Source: an uncultured Burkholderiales bacterium (GTDB lineage Bacteria; Pseudomonadota; Gammaproteobacteria; Burkholderiales; Burkholderiaceae_C). Taken from it: a stretch of 64,000 bases of DNA. The position numbers were made by a program, and so were the translations under genes. The number at the start of each line of letters is the position of its first letter. Position 1 is the stretch's first letter. The stretch covers positions 1-64,000 of the forward strand of contig CAIQBO010000040.1 in the NCBI GenBank assembly GCA_903870145.1. Direction: 5' to 3'. Of the stretch, positions 32,120-41,910 are shown in pieces. The notes under the pieces were generated by a model. It was not told where the DNA came from, ran no database searches, and saw only the letters and a program-made list of their open reading frames with translations.

Positions 32120-33514
32120 GCGCACCGCCCCTTCTAAGGTGGAAGGGTAGGGCCCTGCAATGTAGTCTCCGCAGGCTGTCAATCTTGTCGTAACCTGCCC
32201 CAAGGGCCTGATCAATCCGGGGGTGCAAGCCAAGGTGGCGCGCTTTTCCATCACGGTTTGCAAGACATGCAAACCGTTCAAATTCAATTGTTCGCGGGCT
32301 TGTTCCAAGACTTGTGATTGCACGCTCATGCGGTCGACTTGCGGCGCGCTGGCGACGAAGGCCAGCAAGCCGGGCGTTGCCGCATTGGTTGCGCCAGTGC
32401 CTGTGTGTGGGCCAATGCAAATTTGGCCGCGGTCGAAAACAAATTGCGCGGGCGCATGCGTGTGTGTGCGCAAGGCCAGCATGGGCTGCGAAAGTCGCGT
32501 GCCCAGTGCGGCTTGCACATACACTGTGGCAATGGCTTGGTACTTTAAATTGCGGGCTTGTGCAGCCCAAGCAGGCGCGTGCTCGTGCACCAAATTTGCC
32601 GCATCCAAAGCGGGCGTAGCGATCACCACATGGTCAAAAAATTCGCCGTTGATGTGCCATCCGTTAATGTTTTCTGATCCCGCGCAAGTAGAAACCAAGG
32701 CAGTCCCGCTCGCTTGGTGCACAGGGCTCAAGGCTTCAACGCGGTGGCCCATCACCAGCAAAGCCCCATTTTGTTCTAGCCACGCACGCGCCGCCTCAGG
32801 CATTAAGCGGCCCAAATCAACTTGAGGTAGCAACAAATCCGAACTTCCCGAGGGGCCCCACAGCGCATCTTTGAGTACGCGCAAAAATACGGCCGCACTG
32901 GCTTGTTCAGCTGGCGTGTTCAGGGCTGCCACACAAAGAGGCTCGATCAAATCACGCCAAACGGGAGGGCTCAAAGATTTGCAAATGTCGGCCACGGTGG
33001 ACTGCGCTGCGCAAGAAAAATGACTTCGCTGCCATTGCCATGCGGTTTGCAACAAGCCCCATTTATCAGCTGCGCTCCAGCCTCGCGCAGCTAAGATGCC
33101 CACTGCCAGGTTCAAGGGGAAAGGCAGGCGCGGGATCGCAAAGCCAGATTGATCCGGGTAGCGCAGCGTCAAAGGCAGACGCATCAAAAGTGTTTGCGGG
33201 TTCACACCCACGGTGCGCATCAAGTCAAGGGTGCGGTGGTAAGCGCCAATCAAAATGTGCTGGCCGTTGTCTAGCCGCAAAGTGGCCTCAGACCGCGCTC
33301 CAGCAACGCCGCTGTCAAGCGGCTTTAAATTCACGCAGCGTGCTCGCCCACCGACTTGCTGCGTGGCTTCAAACAGTGTGACTTGGTCGCCATTTTGAGT
33401 GGCCCTGACCGCAGCGGCCAACCCTGCCCAGCCCGCACCAATCACGGCCACTGAGCGCTTGGGGGCAGTCGTTTGATTGGCGTTCAAAGTCGACCCAAGG
33501 CCTGTACTTTCCAT
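32099..33514 (-). CDS. hpnE: Hydroxysqualene dehydroxylase HpnE
   Basis: A 471-residue FAD-dependent oxidoreductase. The N-terminal dinucleotide motif is VAVIGAGWAGLAAAV, followed by the amine-oxidase-like VTLFEATQQVGGRARC, and FAD contact GDYIAGPYPSTLEGAVRSG near the C-terminus. It reduces hydroxysqualene to squalene as the last step of the HpnCDE route. It follows hpnD, overlapping its end by about 31 bases (start 33514; an alternative at 33523). The hpnCDE order supports the assignment. Confidence 0.9.
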   Translation of the reverse strand: MESTGLGSTLNANQTTAPKRSVAVIGAGWAGLAAAVRATQNGDQVTLFEATQQVGGRARCVNLKPLDSGVAGARSEATLRLDNGQHILIGAYHRTLDLMRTVGVNPQTLLMRLPLTLRYPDQSGFAIPRLPFPLNLAVGILAARGWSAADKWGLLQTAWQWQRSHFSCAAQSTVADICKSLSPPVWRDLIEPLCVAALNTPAEQASAAVFLRVLKDALWGPSGSSDLLLPQVDLGRLMPEAARAWLEQNGALLVMGHRVEALSPVHQASGTALVSTCAGSENINGWHINGEFFDHVVIATPALDAANLVHEHAPAWAAQARNLKYQAIATVYVQAALGTRLSQPMLALRTHTHAPAQFVFDRGQICIGPHTGTGATNAATPGLLAFVASAPQVDRMSVQSQVLEQAREQLNLNGLHVLQTVMEKRATLACTPGLIRPLGQVTTRLTACGDYIAGPYPSTLEGAVRSGFASL

Positions 33515-34323
33515 GCCAACCACAGTTTTCGCAGAGGCGTCAGAGATATACGCTGGTGCAAAACTTGATAGCTATCAGCCTCGATTTCTTGGAGCAATGT
33601 GCGGTAAATGCTGGCCATCATCAAGCCCGGTTTCTGAGCGCGTCGGTCGCTGCTTGGCAACATGGAAAAAGCTTGCTCATACAGCGCATGCGCACGCTGA
33701 GCTTGAAAGCGCATCAAGGCCGTAAAACGATCTGAGTACTGCCCCTTGAGCACATCTTGCACCTTCACATCAAAGCGTTGCAACTCGTCCATGGGCAAAT
33801 AAATTCGTCCACGCAAGGCGTCTTCTCCTACATCCCGCAAGATGTTGGTCAACTGAAATGCCAAGCCCAGTGTGTGTGCATAAGTGGTGGTGCGAGGGTC
33901 TGTTTGACCAAATATCTTGGCGGCCACTTCGCCCACCACGCCTGCCACCAAATGGCAATAACGCTGCAGGCCTGCGTAGTCGAGGTAGCGGGTTTGATTC
34001 AAGTCCATTTGGCAGCCCTCAATCACTGACAGCAGGTGCTTGTCCTCAATGCCATAGACCTGAGTGTGCGGCATCAACGCCTGCATCACGGGGTGAGTGG
34101 GCTTGCCCGCAAAGGCCTGGGCCACTTCAGTTTGCCACCAAGCCAATGTGCTTTGAGCCACGCTGGGGTCTGAGATCTCATCGACCACATCGTCAACTTC
34201 ACGGCAAAACGCATAAAAGGCGGTAATGGCTGCGCGCCGAGGCGCTGGCAAAAATAAAAAAGCGTAATAAAAGCTGCTGCCTGAACTGGCGGCTTTTTGT
34301 TGAACATAGGCTTGCGGTGTCAT
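33484..34323 (-). CDS. hpnD: Presqualene diphosphate synthase HpnD
   Basis: A 279-residue trans-isoprenyl diphosphate synthase of the squalene/phytoene synthase fold. The first Asp-rich motif is CREVDDVVDE and the second is NILRDVGEDALRGRIYLP. I used ATG 34323, where the family homology begins (MTPQAYVQQKAASSGSSFYY); upstream residues in the longer frame to 34476 look like antisense of hpnC. It condenses two farnesyl diphosphates to presqualene diphosphate. Confidence 0.92.
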   Translation of the reverse strand: MTPQAYVQQKAASSGSSFYYAFLFLPAPRRAAITAFYAFCREVDDVVDEISDPSVAQSTLAWWQTEVAQAFAGKPTHPVMQALMPHTQVYGIEDKHLLSVIEGCQMDLNQTRYLDYAGLQRYCHLVAGVVGEVAAKIFGQTDPRTTTYAHTLGLAFQLTNILRDVGEDALRGRIYLPMDELQRFDVKVQDVLKGQYSDRFTALMRFQAQRAHALYEQAFSMLPSSDRRAQKPGLMMASIYRTLLQEIEADSYQVLHQRISLTPLRKLWLAWKVQALGRL

Positions 34324-34334
34324 GGGGCTGATTG

Positions 34335-35147
34335 TCACATCCACGCAGCGCGCCACAGCATGAACGGTGCATCCCAGGCACGCAGGCGAGGGCGGCAATG
34401 CAGCGCCTGCGGCCCCAGTGCTTGGACTTTTTCCAAAATTCGCAAACCCCCTTGCACCACCAATCGCAGCTCCCACCCCGCGCGCCCGGGCACTTGATGC
34501 ACCAAGGGCGCACCTTGTTGCATCAACTCGAGCGCATGGCGCGTCAGGTGCTTCATCACATCTTCCATTGGGTTGAGTTTGACCAAGTCTTCAGGCAAGT
34601 AAAAACGACCTCTGGGAATGTCTTCGCTCAGATCTTGCCAGAAATTGATCAGCTGCAGGGCGCTGCAAATGGCGTCGCTGCGCTGCAAGGCCAGTGCGTC
34701 ATGCAAGCCGTACAGATGCAGTAACAAGCGCCCAACCGGGTTGGCCGAACGTTGGCAATAGTCCAGCAGCGTTGTCATCGAGTTGGGGTGCAGCCCATCA
34801 CGCGTGGCACAGACATCTTGTTCAAATGCGCTGAGCAAGTCTTGCAGCAAGTTCAAAGGCAAGTGCTTTTGAGTGATAACTTGCTGCAAGGGCTCAAAAA
34901 TTTCTGGCCATTGACCTTTGGCACTTGGCGCTTGCATCAACTCATCGCGGTAACAGGCCAACTGGGTTAGGCGAGTCTCTGCGCTGCTATCGCCCTCGTC
35001 GGCCAAGTCGTCGGCCGTTCGCGCAAAGGCGTAAATCGCGGCAATGCTGGGGCGCAAATGGGCCGGGCACAACCAAGACGCCACTGGAAAGTTTTCCGCA
35101 TGGGGGGGCACTGCCAAAGCGCCAAGGGCAGGGGAGGTCGCGCTCAC
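34335..35147 (-). CDS. hpnC: Squalene synthase-like HpnC
   Basis: A 270-residue protein beginning at GTG with AAGAGA just upstream. It has the same fold as HpnD with Asp-rich motifs ARTADDLADE and FWQDLSEDIPRGRFYLP, and the HpnC-type opening HAENFPVASWLCPAHLRPSIAAIYAF, in two parts. It converts presqualene diphosphate to hydroxysqualene. It heads the hpnCDE operon, 11 bases before hpnD. No squalene-hopene cyclase lies in the window, so the end product (hopanoid or other) is not shown here. Confidence 0.92.
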   Translation of the reverse strand: MSATSPALGALAVPPHAENFPVASWLCPAHLRPSIAAIYAFARTADDLADEGDSSAETRLTQLACYRDELMQAPSAKGQWPEIFEPLQQVITQKHLPLNLLQDLLSAFEQDVCATRDGLHPNSMTTLLDYCQRSANPVGRLLLHLYGLHDALALQRSDAICSALQLINFWQDLSEDIPRGRFYLPEDLVKLNPMEDVMKHLTRHALELMQQGAPLVHQVPGRAGWELRLVVQGGLRILEKVQALGPQALHCRPRLRAWDAPFMLWRAAWM

Positions 35148-35191
35148 GGTCTCTTTTTCGAACAGTTGATCATGATTTTGAGTATTTTGAC

Positions 35192-35220
35192 TTGACAGAA
35201 ATCATGGATTACCCTATATT
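35192..35220 (+). promoter_or_regulatory. Sigma-70 promoter of the RND efflux genes
   Basis: TTGACA at 35192-35197 and TATATT at 35215-35220 are separated by exactly 17 bases. The start would be near 35227. An imperfect dyad, ACTAACCAGTCAGT at 35221-35234, covers the likely start and could be the operator of a TetR-type repressor; no such gene is in the window. Confidence 0.8.
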
Positions 35221-35256
35221 ACTAACCAGTCAGTCATTAATTATCGGTTCTCCCCC

Positions 35257-36459
35257 ATGTACATCGCACCGCACCCCTGCATCAGCCAGGCCACAAGCCA
35301 CGTCCAAATCAGCAGCCCACAGCTGCGCCCTACGAAAGACATTTTCGCCTGGGTTTTGATTGGCGCTGCTCTCATTGTCGCCCTTGCTGGGTGTTCCAAA
35401 AAAGAAAATGCAGCCGAGCCAGTGCGTGCCGTCAAAATCATCAGCGTAGGTTATACAGCACTGAATGTTCAAGGCGATTACGCCGCAGAAGTCAAAGCGC
35501 GCGTGGAAACCCGCTTGAGCTTTCGGGTTGCAGGCAAACTTTTGCAAAGGCAAGCCGAAGTGGGCCAACGCGTCAAAGCCGGTGATGTCCTGGCGCAAGT
35601 TGACGTTCAAGATTACGAGTTGGCAGCGCAAGCGGCCCAAGCGCAAGCCATAGGCGCACAAACCCAGCGCGATTTGGCCGCAGCCGATTTCAAAAGGTAC
35701 GAAGCTTTGCTCGCACAAAATTTCATCAGCTCGGCAGATTTAGAGCGCCGAGCCGCCACTTTGAAAGGTGCTCAAGCCAGCTTAGACCAAGCCAAAGCGC
35801 AGGCGCAAGCACAAAGCAATCAAGCCAGTTATGCGCGTTTGATGGCCAGCGCTGCAGGCATCGTCACGGCGGTCGAGGCCGAGCCCGGCCAAGTGCTGGC
35901 TGCAGGTCAAACCGTGCTGCGTTTGGCCCACGAAGGCCCCCGTGACGCTGTTTTTGCCGTGCCCGAGCAGTTGGTGGGCCGTTTGCATCTGGGCCAAGCC
36001 ATGACGGCCACCAGCAGTCAAGCAGGCCCTGTGTACAGCGGCCGCGTGCGTGAAATTGCCGCCAGTGCCGACCCCGTGACACGCACTTTCGCTGTCAAGT
36101 TGGCTTTGGAAAAAGCCCAGACCTTGCCCTTGGGCGTGACCTTGAACGTTCAAGCCAGCAGTTTGCAAGGCAGCCAGCCTGAAGTCATCAAAGTGCCCAC
36201 CAGCGCTTTGCGTCAAGAAGGCGCCAACACCGCGGTGTGGGTGCTAGACAGCCAGACCATGACGGTTGCGCTGCAGGTGGTTGAAGTCGCCACGGCGCAA
36301 GGCAACGACGTGGTCATCGCCTCAGGTTTGAAACCGGGCCAGCAAGTGGTGGTGGCTGGTGTGCATGTGCTCTCGCCGAGTCAAAAGGTCACGGTGTTCA
36401 ATGCGCCCAGCAACGCATTGACAAACACACCCGCCGCATCACCCACTGTTTCGAAGTAA
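35257..36459 (+). CDS. RND efflux periplasmic adaptor, lipoprotein
   Basis: A 400-residue membrane-fusion protein. A lipobox LAGC occurs in the N-terminal hydrophobic stretch (about residues 30-47). The lipoyl-like half (RLSFRVAGKLLQRQAEVGQRVKAGDVLAQVD, in parts), a coiled-coil hairpin rich in QAQA (about 115-200) and the second lipoyl half (GIVTAVEAEPGQVLAAGQTV) follow in order. It links the inner-membrane pump encoded 6 bases downstream to an outer-membrane channel that is not encoded here. Confidence 0.92.
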   Translation: MYIAPHPCISQATSHVQISSPQLRPTKDIFAWVLIGAALIVALAGCSKKENAAEPVRAVKIISVGYTALNVQGDYAAEVKARVETRLSFRVAGKLLQRQAEVGQRVKAGDVLAQVDVQDYELAAQAAQAQAIGAQTQRDLAAADFKRYEALLAQNFISSADLERRAATLKGAQASLDQAKAQAQAQSNQASYARLMASAAGIVTAVEAEPGQVLAAGQTVLRLAHEGPRDAVFAVPEQLVGRLHLGQAMTATSSQAGPVYSGRVREIAASADPVTRTFAVKLALEKAQTLPLGVTLNVQASSLQGSQPEVIKVPTSALRQEGANTAVWVLDSQTMTVALQVVEVATAQGNDVVIASGLKPGQQVVVAGVHVLSPSQKVTVFNAPSNALTNTPAASPTVSK

Positions 36460-36465
36460 GCGGCC

Positions 36466-39400
36466 ATGCGCATCGAACCGAAATCAGGTTTTAACCTGTC
36501 CAAATGGGCGCTAGATCACCCTGCGCTGACCCGCTATTTGATGGTGGTTTTGCTGCTCTTGGGCGTGTCAGCATTTTTCAATTTAGGCCAAGACGAAGAC
36601 CCCCCTTTTACCTTTCGCGTGATGGTCGTCAGAGCCTATTGGCCAGGGGCAACAGCCCAGCAAATGGCCGAGCAAGTGACAGACAAGTTAGAGCGCACTT
36701 TGCAAGAAGTGCCCTATGCGGACAAAATTCGCAGTTACTCCAAGCCTGGTGAAACGCAGATTATTTTTCAGGTCAAAGATTCCTCCAAAGCCGCAGAAGT
36801 GGCCAATGTGTGGTACACCGTGCGCAAGAAAATTGGCGACATGCGTGCGAGTTTGCCGCCCGGCGTGGTAGGGCCTTTTTTCATCGATGATTTTGGCGAT
36901 GTCTATGGCGTTATTTACGCTTTGCAAGCTCAAGGCTTTAGCCCCGCAGAGGTGAAAAAATTTGCCGACGACGTGCGGCAAAAATTATTGCGCGTGCCTG
37001 ACGTGGCTAAAGTCGAACTCTTTGGTGTGCAAGACGAGAAAATCTACATCGAAATTTCACAAAAGAAATTGGCCTCCATGGGCTTGGACATGAGTGCGGT
37101 GCTGGCCCAATTGGGGCAACAAAATGCGATCGAGTCGGCTGGCACTTTGAACCTGCCGCAAGACGCCGTGCAACTGCGCGTCAATGGTCAGTTTGGCAGC
37201 TTGGACGCGTTGCGACAAATGCCAATCCGCGGCGCTTCAGGCCAACAAGTGCGCTTAGGTGATTTGGGCAGCATCCAGCAAGGCTATATCGATCCGCCCC
37301 AAGTCAAAGTGCATCACAACGGGCAGCAAGTCATCGGTCTTGGCGTCTCGATGGCCAAAGGCGGCGACATCATTGAACTGGGCAAGGCGCTAGAGACCAG
37401 CACGGCTTTGATCGAGCGCTCTTTGCCTGCAGGTGTGCAACTGGTGCATCTGCAAGATCAGCCCAAAGCGGTTTCGCGTTCGGTCAATGAATTCTTGCGA
37501 ACCTTGGTCGAAGCGGTGGGCATTGTGCTGGCGGTGAGTTTCTTGGCCTTGGGTTTGCACAAGCGCCCAGGACAAAACCCCTTGTGGCGCCGCTGGACCT
37601 TGGACATTCGCCCCGGCTTGGTGGTGGGCATCACCATTCCCTTGGTCTTGGCCGTGACTTTCTTGGCCATGGATTATTTCGGCATTGGCCTGCACAAAAT
37701 TTCATTGGGCTCACTCATCATCGCGTTGGGTTTGTTGGTCGACGACGCCATCATTGCCGTTGAAATGATGGTTCGAAAAATGGAAGAAGGCTACGACAAA
37801 GTTCGCGCTGCCACATTTGCCTATGAGCTCACCGCCATGCCCATGCTGACAGGCACCTTGATCACTGCCGCAGGCTTTTTGCCCATCGGATTGGCCAAGT
37901 CGGTTACGGGCGAGTACACCTTCGCGATTTTTGCTGTCACCGTCATCGCCTTGCTCATCAGCTGGGTGGCATCGGTTTACTTTGTGCCTTATTTGGGCAC
38001 CCTGTTGCTCAAGACGCCACCACATGTACAGGCTTCTGATGAAGCGCAGTTGCATGAAATGTTCGACACGCCGTTCTACAACGCATTTCGAGCCGCAGTC
38101 AACTGGTGTGTGGGCAATCGCTGGAAAACCATTGCCATCACACTGGCCTTGTTTGCCTTGGGCATGGCGGGCATGGGCAAAGTTCAGCAACAGTTTTTTC
38201 CAGATTCCAGCAGGCCTGAAATTGTGGTTGACATTTGGTTGCCTGAAGGCGCCAGTTTTGCTGCCAGCCAAGCTGTTGCCACACGGCTTGAAAAGCGCTT
38301 GCAAGCTGAACCAGGTGTGAGCAGCGTGAGCACGTGGATCGGCTCCGGTGTGCCCCGGTTTTACTTGCCTTTGGACGCGGTTTTCCCGCAATCGAATGTG
38401 TCGCAATTGATTGTGGTGCCGCAAGATTTGAAAACACGCGAAAGCTTGCGCGTTGAACTGCCAGCTTTGTTGGCCAAAGAATTCCCTGAAGTGCGCGGCC
38501 GTGTCAAATTGTTGCCCAATGGCCCACCTGTGGCCTACCCGGTGCAATTCCGCGTGGTCGGATCAGACCCCATAGCGCTTCGCTTGAAAGCCGATGAAGT
38601 CAAAGCGGCCATGCGGCAAAACCAGCACACACGCGGCGTGAACGACAACTGGAACGAGTCGGTCAAAGTCATTCGTTTAGAAGTAGATCAAGCCAAGGCC
38701 CGAGCATTGGGGGTGAGCAGTCAGTCGATCGCACAAGCCGCTCGCATCATGGCCTCGGGTGCCACAGTGGGCCAATACAGAGAGGGCGACAAACTCATTG
38801 ACATCGTCCTGCGGCAACCCCAGTCCGAGCGCGATACCATCTCTGATTTGGCTGGCGCTTATGTGCCCACGAGCAGTGGCAAGTCCATTCCACTGTTTCA
38901 AATTGCCAAACCCGTATTTCAATGGGAGCCGGGCGTCATGTGGCGCGAAGGCAGAACCTACGCCATCACGGTTCAAGCCGATTTGGTCGAAGGCATGCAA
39001 GGGGCTACCGTGACGGCGCAGTTGTTGCCGGAGCTGAAAAAATTAGAAAGCATTTGGCATGCACAAGGCTTGATCGATTACCGCATTGATGTGGCTGGCG
39101 CTGTTGAAGAAAGTGCCAAAGGCTCGGCATCCATTGCGGCCGGCCTGCCTTTGATGCTGTTTGTCACTTTCACCTTGCTCATGCTGCAATTGCAAAGCTT
39201 CAGCAGGGCGGTCTTGGTGTTTTTAACTGGCCCCTTGGGCATGGCCGGTGTGGCCGGCGCCTTGTTGGTTTTAGACCGGCCCTTTGGCTTTGTCGCTTTG
39301 TTGGGCGTGATCGCCTTGATGGGCATGATCCAGCGCAACTCGGTGATCTTGATCGACCAAATCGAGAAAGACCGCGCCGCCGGTGTGCCCGCTTGGGAGG

Positions 39401-39609
39401 CCATTGTGGAGTCAGCCGTCAGGCGCTTAAGACCCATCGTTTTGACGGCGGCGGCGGCTGTTTTGGCCATGATCCCTTTGTCTCGCAGCGTTTTTTGGGG
39501 CCCCATGGCAGTAGCCATCATGGGCGGGCTGATTGTGGCCACGGCCTTGACCTTGCTGGCCTTGCCAGCCATGTACGCGGCTTGGTTCAGGGTGAAAAGG
39601 CCTGATTGA
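36466..39609 (+). CDS. RND efflux transporter permease
   Basis: A 1047-residue inner-membrane pump with 12 predicted helices in the usual 1+5+1+5 layout and two large periplasmic loops. The N-terminal loop opens FFNLGQDEDPPFTFRVMVVRAYWPGA, in parts, typical of the metal/organic-cation-leaning HAE1-like branch. ALGLLVDDAIIAVEMMVRKM in helix 4 carries the paired Asp residues of the proton relay. It forms a tripartite pump with the upstream adaptor. The substrate is unknown. Confidence 0.93.
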   Translation: MRIEPKSGFNLSKWALDHPALTRYLMVVLLLLGVSAFFNLGQDEDPPFTFRVMVVRAYWPGATAQQMAEQVTDKLERTLQEVPYADKIRSYSKPGETQIIFQVKDSSKAAEVANVWYTVRKKIGDMRASLPPGVVGPFFIDDFGDVYGVIYALQAQGFSPAEVKKFADDVRQKLLRVPDVAKVELFGVQDEKIYIEISQKKLASMGLDMSAVLAQLGQQNAIESAGTLNLPQDAVQLRVNGQFGSLDALRQMPIRGASGQQVRLGDLGSIQQGYIDPPQVKVHHNGQQVIGLGVSMAKGGDIIELGKALETSTALIERSLPAGVQLVHLQDQPKAVSRSVNEFLRTLVEAVGIVLAVSFLALGLHKRPGQNPLWRRWTLDIRPGLVVGITIPLVLAVTFLAMDYFGIGLHKISLGSLIIALGLLVDDAIIAVEMMVRKMEEGYDKVRAATFAYELTAMPMLTGTLITAAGFLPIGLAKSVTGEYTFAIFAVTVIALLISWVASVYFVPYLGTLLLKTPPHVQASDEAQLHEMFDTPFYNAFRAAVNWCVGNRWKTIAITLALFALGMAGMGKVQQQFFPDSSRPEIVVDIWLPEGASFAASQAVATRLEKRLQAEPGVSSVSTWIGSGVPRFYLPLDAVFPQSNVSQLIVVPQDLKTRESLRVELPALLAKEFPEVRGRVKLLPNGPPVAYPVQFRVVGSDPIALRLKADEVKAAMRQNQHTRGVNDNWNESVKVIRLEVDQAKARALGVSSQSIAQAARIMASGATVGQYREGDKLIDIVLRQPQSERDTISDLAGAYVPTSSGKSIPLFQIAKPVFQWEPGVMWREGRTYAITVQADLVEGMQGATVTAQLLPELKKLESIWHAQGLIDYRIDVAGAVEESAKGSASIAAGLPLMLFVTFTLLMLQLQSFSRAVLVFLTGPLGMAGVAGALLVLDRPFGFVALLGVIALMGMIQRNSVILIDQIEKDRAAGVPAWEAIVESAVRRLRPIVLTAAAAVLAMIPLSRSVFWGPMAVAIMGGLIVATALTLLALPAMYAAWFRVKRPD

Positions 39610-39736
39610 CCCCCGTTAGCTTGCTCAAGAGGGCTGAAACGGTACCCGAATGGTCTTCTCAGCTGTGCGCCAGTGGCCTGGGCGTAAAGGGTTAAAATGT
39701 AAGGTTGACCGATTTAAACCAAATTGATTTGAACCC

Positions 39737-39823
39737 GCGCGGGTGGCGAAATTGGTAGACGCACCAGGTTTAGGTCCTGACGGTGGCAACACTGTGGGGG
39801 TTCGAGTCCCCCCCCGCGCACCA
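39737..39823 (+). tRNA. tRNA-Leu (UAG anticodon)
   Basis: Acceptor stem GCGCGGG pairs with CCCGCGC, discriminator A, encoded CCA. The anticodon loop TTTAGGT gives UAG. The D-loop (GGTGGCGAAATTGGTAGACGC, split by its stem) and long variable arm fit a class II leucine tRNA. It lies 20 bases upstream of tig and may share its transcript. Confidence 0.95.
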
Positions 39824-39843
39824 CTCACTAACCAGAGAAAACC

Positions 39844-41154
39844 ATGGCAGTTACTGTTGAAACCCTAGAAAAATTAGAACGCAAAATCACTTTGTCACTG
39901 CCTGTGACTGCGATCCAATCTGAAGTTGATGTGCGCCTGAAAAAATTGGCCCGCACCGTCAAAATGGACGGCTTTCGTCCAGGCAAAGTGCCCATGAACG
40001 TAGTGTCTCAGCGCTACGGTTATTCGGTTCAATACGAAGTCATGAATGACAAAGTGGGTGAAGCCTTTGCGATGGCCGCCAACGAAGCGCAAGTGCGCGT
40101 GGCAGGGCAACCCCGCATCTCTGAAAAAGAAGGTGCACCTGCAGGCGAGTTGACTTTTGATGCCATCTTTGAGGTGTACCCCCAAGTTGTTTTGGGTGAT
40201 CTGAGTGGTGCTGAAGTTGAAAAGCTCAGCGCCGAGGTCAGCGATGCCGCCATCGACAAAACCATCGACATTTTGCGCAAGCAGCGCCGCACTTTTGCGC
40301 AGCGCCCCGCTGATGCTGCTGCCATTGAAGGTGACCGAGTCACCGTGGACTTTGAAGGCAAGGTGGACGGTGAAGTTTTCTCTGGCGGAAAAGCCGAAGA
40401 CTTCCAGTTCCTGGTCGGTGAAGGGCAGATGCTCAAAGAATTTGAAGAAGCAGTCAGCGGCATGAAAAATGGCGAAAGCAAGACTTTTCCATTGGCCTTT
40501 CCCGCTGACTACCATGGCCAAGATGTCGCTGGCAAAACAGCCGACTTCATGGTGACTGTGAAAAAAATTGAGGCGGCCCATTTGCCTGAAGTCAACGAAG
40601 CGCTGGCCAAATCTTTAGGCATAGCGGACGCCTCTGTAGAGGGTTTGCGCGCTGACATTCGCAAAAACTTGGAGCGCGAAGTCAAGTTCCGTTTGCAAGG
40701 GCGCAACAAACAAGCGGCCATGAACGTTTTGGTTGAAAAAGCGGAACTCGATTTGCCCCAGTCTGTGGTGCAAAACGAAGTCGAACGCTTGAAGGAAGGT
40801 GCACGCGCTGACCTGAAACAGCGCGGCATCAAAGACGCTGACAAAGCGCCTATTCCAGACGAAATTTTCCGCCCCCAAGCTGAAAACCGTGTGCGTTTGG
40901 GCTTGGTGGTGGCCGAGTTGGTCAAAACCAATGCTTTGAACGCCACCCCCGAGCAAATCAAAGCCCACATCAACGAGCTGGCATCGAGCTACGAGCGCCC
41001 TGAAGACGTGGTGCGTTGGTACTATGGTGACAACCAGCGCATGGCCGAAGTCGAAGCCGTGGTGATCGAAAGCAATGTGGCGGAGTTTATTTTGTCGAAA
41101 GTCAAAGTGACTGAAAAAGCCATTAGCTTTGATGACCTGATGGCCCAAAACTGA
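39844..41154 (+). CDS. tig: Trigger factor
   Basis: A 436-residue ribosome-associated chaperone with peptidyl-prolyl isomerase activity. The ribosome-binding signature [12 protein letters not shown] is at about residues 44-55 (the GFRxGxxP motif); the FKBP-like domain covers about 160-245 ([25 protein letters not shown], in parts); the C-terminal chaperone arms follow. It is first in the tig-clpP-clpX-lon protein-quality block. Confidence 0.96.
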   Translation: MAVTVETLEKLERKITLSLPVTAIQSEVDVRLKKLARTVKMDGFRPGKVPMNVVSQRYGYSVQYEVMNDKVGEAFAMAANEAQVRVAGQPRISEKEGAPAGELTFDAIFEVYPQVVLGDLSGAEVEKLSAEVSDAAIDKTIDILRKQRRTFAQRPADAAAIEGDRVTVDFEGKVDGEVFSGGKAEDFQFLVGEGQMLKEFEEAVSGMKNGESKTFPLAFPADYHGQDVAGKTADFMVTVKKIEAAHLPEVNEALAKSLGIADASVEGLRADIRKNLEREVKFRLQGRNKQAAMNVLVEKAELDLPQSVVQNEVERLKEGARADLKQRGIKDADKAPIPDEIFRPQAENRVRLGLVVAELVKTNALNATPEQIKAHINELASSYERPEDVVRWYYGDNQRMAEVEAVVIESNVAEFILSKVKVTEKAISFDDLMAQN

Positions 41155-41188
41155 TGATTCAAGCCAAGCCACAGACACAGGAGTCAAT

Positions 41189-41797
41189 ATGAGTTTAATG
41201 GACATACAAGCTCTGGGCAACGTGCCCATGGTGATCGAAACCTCGGGGCGCGGTGAGCGTGCCTACGACATTTATTCACGCCTGCTCAAAGAGCGCGTGA
41301 TTTTTTTGGTCGGCCCCGTCAACGACTACACGGCCAACTCGGTGGTGGCGCAGCTTTTGTTCTTAGAGAGCGAAAACCCCGAAAAAGACATTTCCTTCTA
41401 CATCAACTCTCCCGGCGGCTCGGTCAGCGCAGGCATGGCTATTTTTGACACCATGAACTTCATCAAGGCCGATGTCTCCACCTTGTGCACCGGCATGGCC
41501 GCCAGCATGGGCGCGTTTTTGCTCGCCGCGGGCGCCAAAGGCAAGCGCTTTTCGCTGCCCAATTCCAAGGTCATGATTCACCAGCCTTTGGGCGGAACCC
41601 AAGGCCAAGCCACTGAAATTGAGATTCATGCCCGCGAAATCCTCAAAACGCGTGAGCAATTGAACAAAATTTTGGCCACCAACACCGGCCAAACGTTGGA
41701 AAAGATTGAGCGCGACACCGAGCGGGACTACTACCTCTCGGCCGATGAGGCCAAAGAATACGGCTTGGTGGACGAAGTGATCTCCAAGCGCCCCTGA
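41189..41797 (+). CDS. clpP: ATP-dependent Clp protease proteolytic subunit
   Basis: A 202-residue serine protease subunit. The catalytic triad is S106 (GMAASMGAF), H131 (VMIHQPLGG) and D180 ([11 protein letters not shown]). AGGAG precedes the ATG at a normal spacing. It forms a 14-mer that degrades substrates fed by ClpX, encoded downstream. Confidence 0.97.
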   Translation: MSLMDIQALGNVPMVIETSGRGERAYDIYSRLLKERVIFLVGPVNDYTANSVVAQLLFLESENPEKDISFYINSPGGSVSAGMAIFDTMNFIKADVSTLCTGMAASMGAFLLAAGAKGKRFSLPNSKVMIHQPLGGTQGQATEIEIHAREILKTREQLNKILATNTGQTLEKIERDTERDYYLSADEAKEYGLVDEVISKRP

Positions 41798-41806
41798 AGC
41801 GTCTCC

Positions 41807-41831
41807 AAAAGAGCCCTGAATCTGGCTTTTT
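41807..41831 (+). terminator. Weak hairpin with T-tract between clpP and clpX
   Basis: AAAAGAGCC and GGCTTTTT can pair (with one G-T pair) around an 8-base loop, ending in five Ts. It may attenuate read-through into clpX rather than stop it. The GC part of the stem is short. Confidence 0.35.
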
Positions 41832-41910
41832 ATGAATCGGCACCCCTGTTTCAGGACTGCGCCGTTTTACTTTCGCTATCATTGCTGATCAGACATACAA
41901 GGCGTTGTTT

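Noticed and set aside
37711-38547. 278-codon antisense ORF within the RND permease gene
   Set aside because: Same artefact; the sense frame has all RND motifs.
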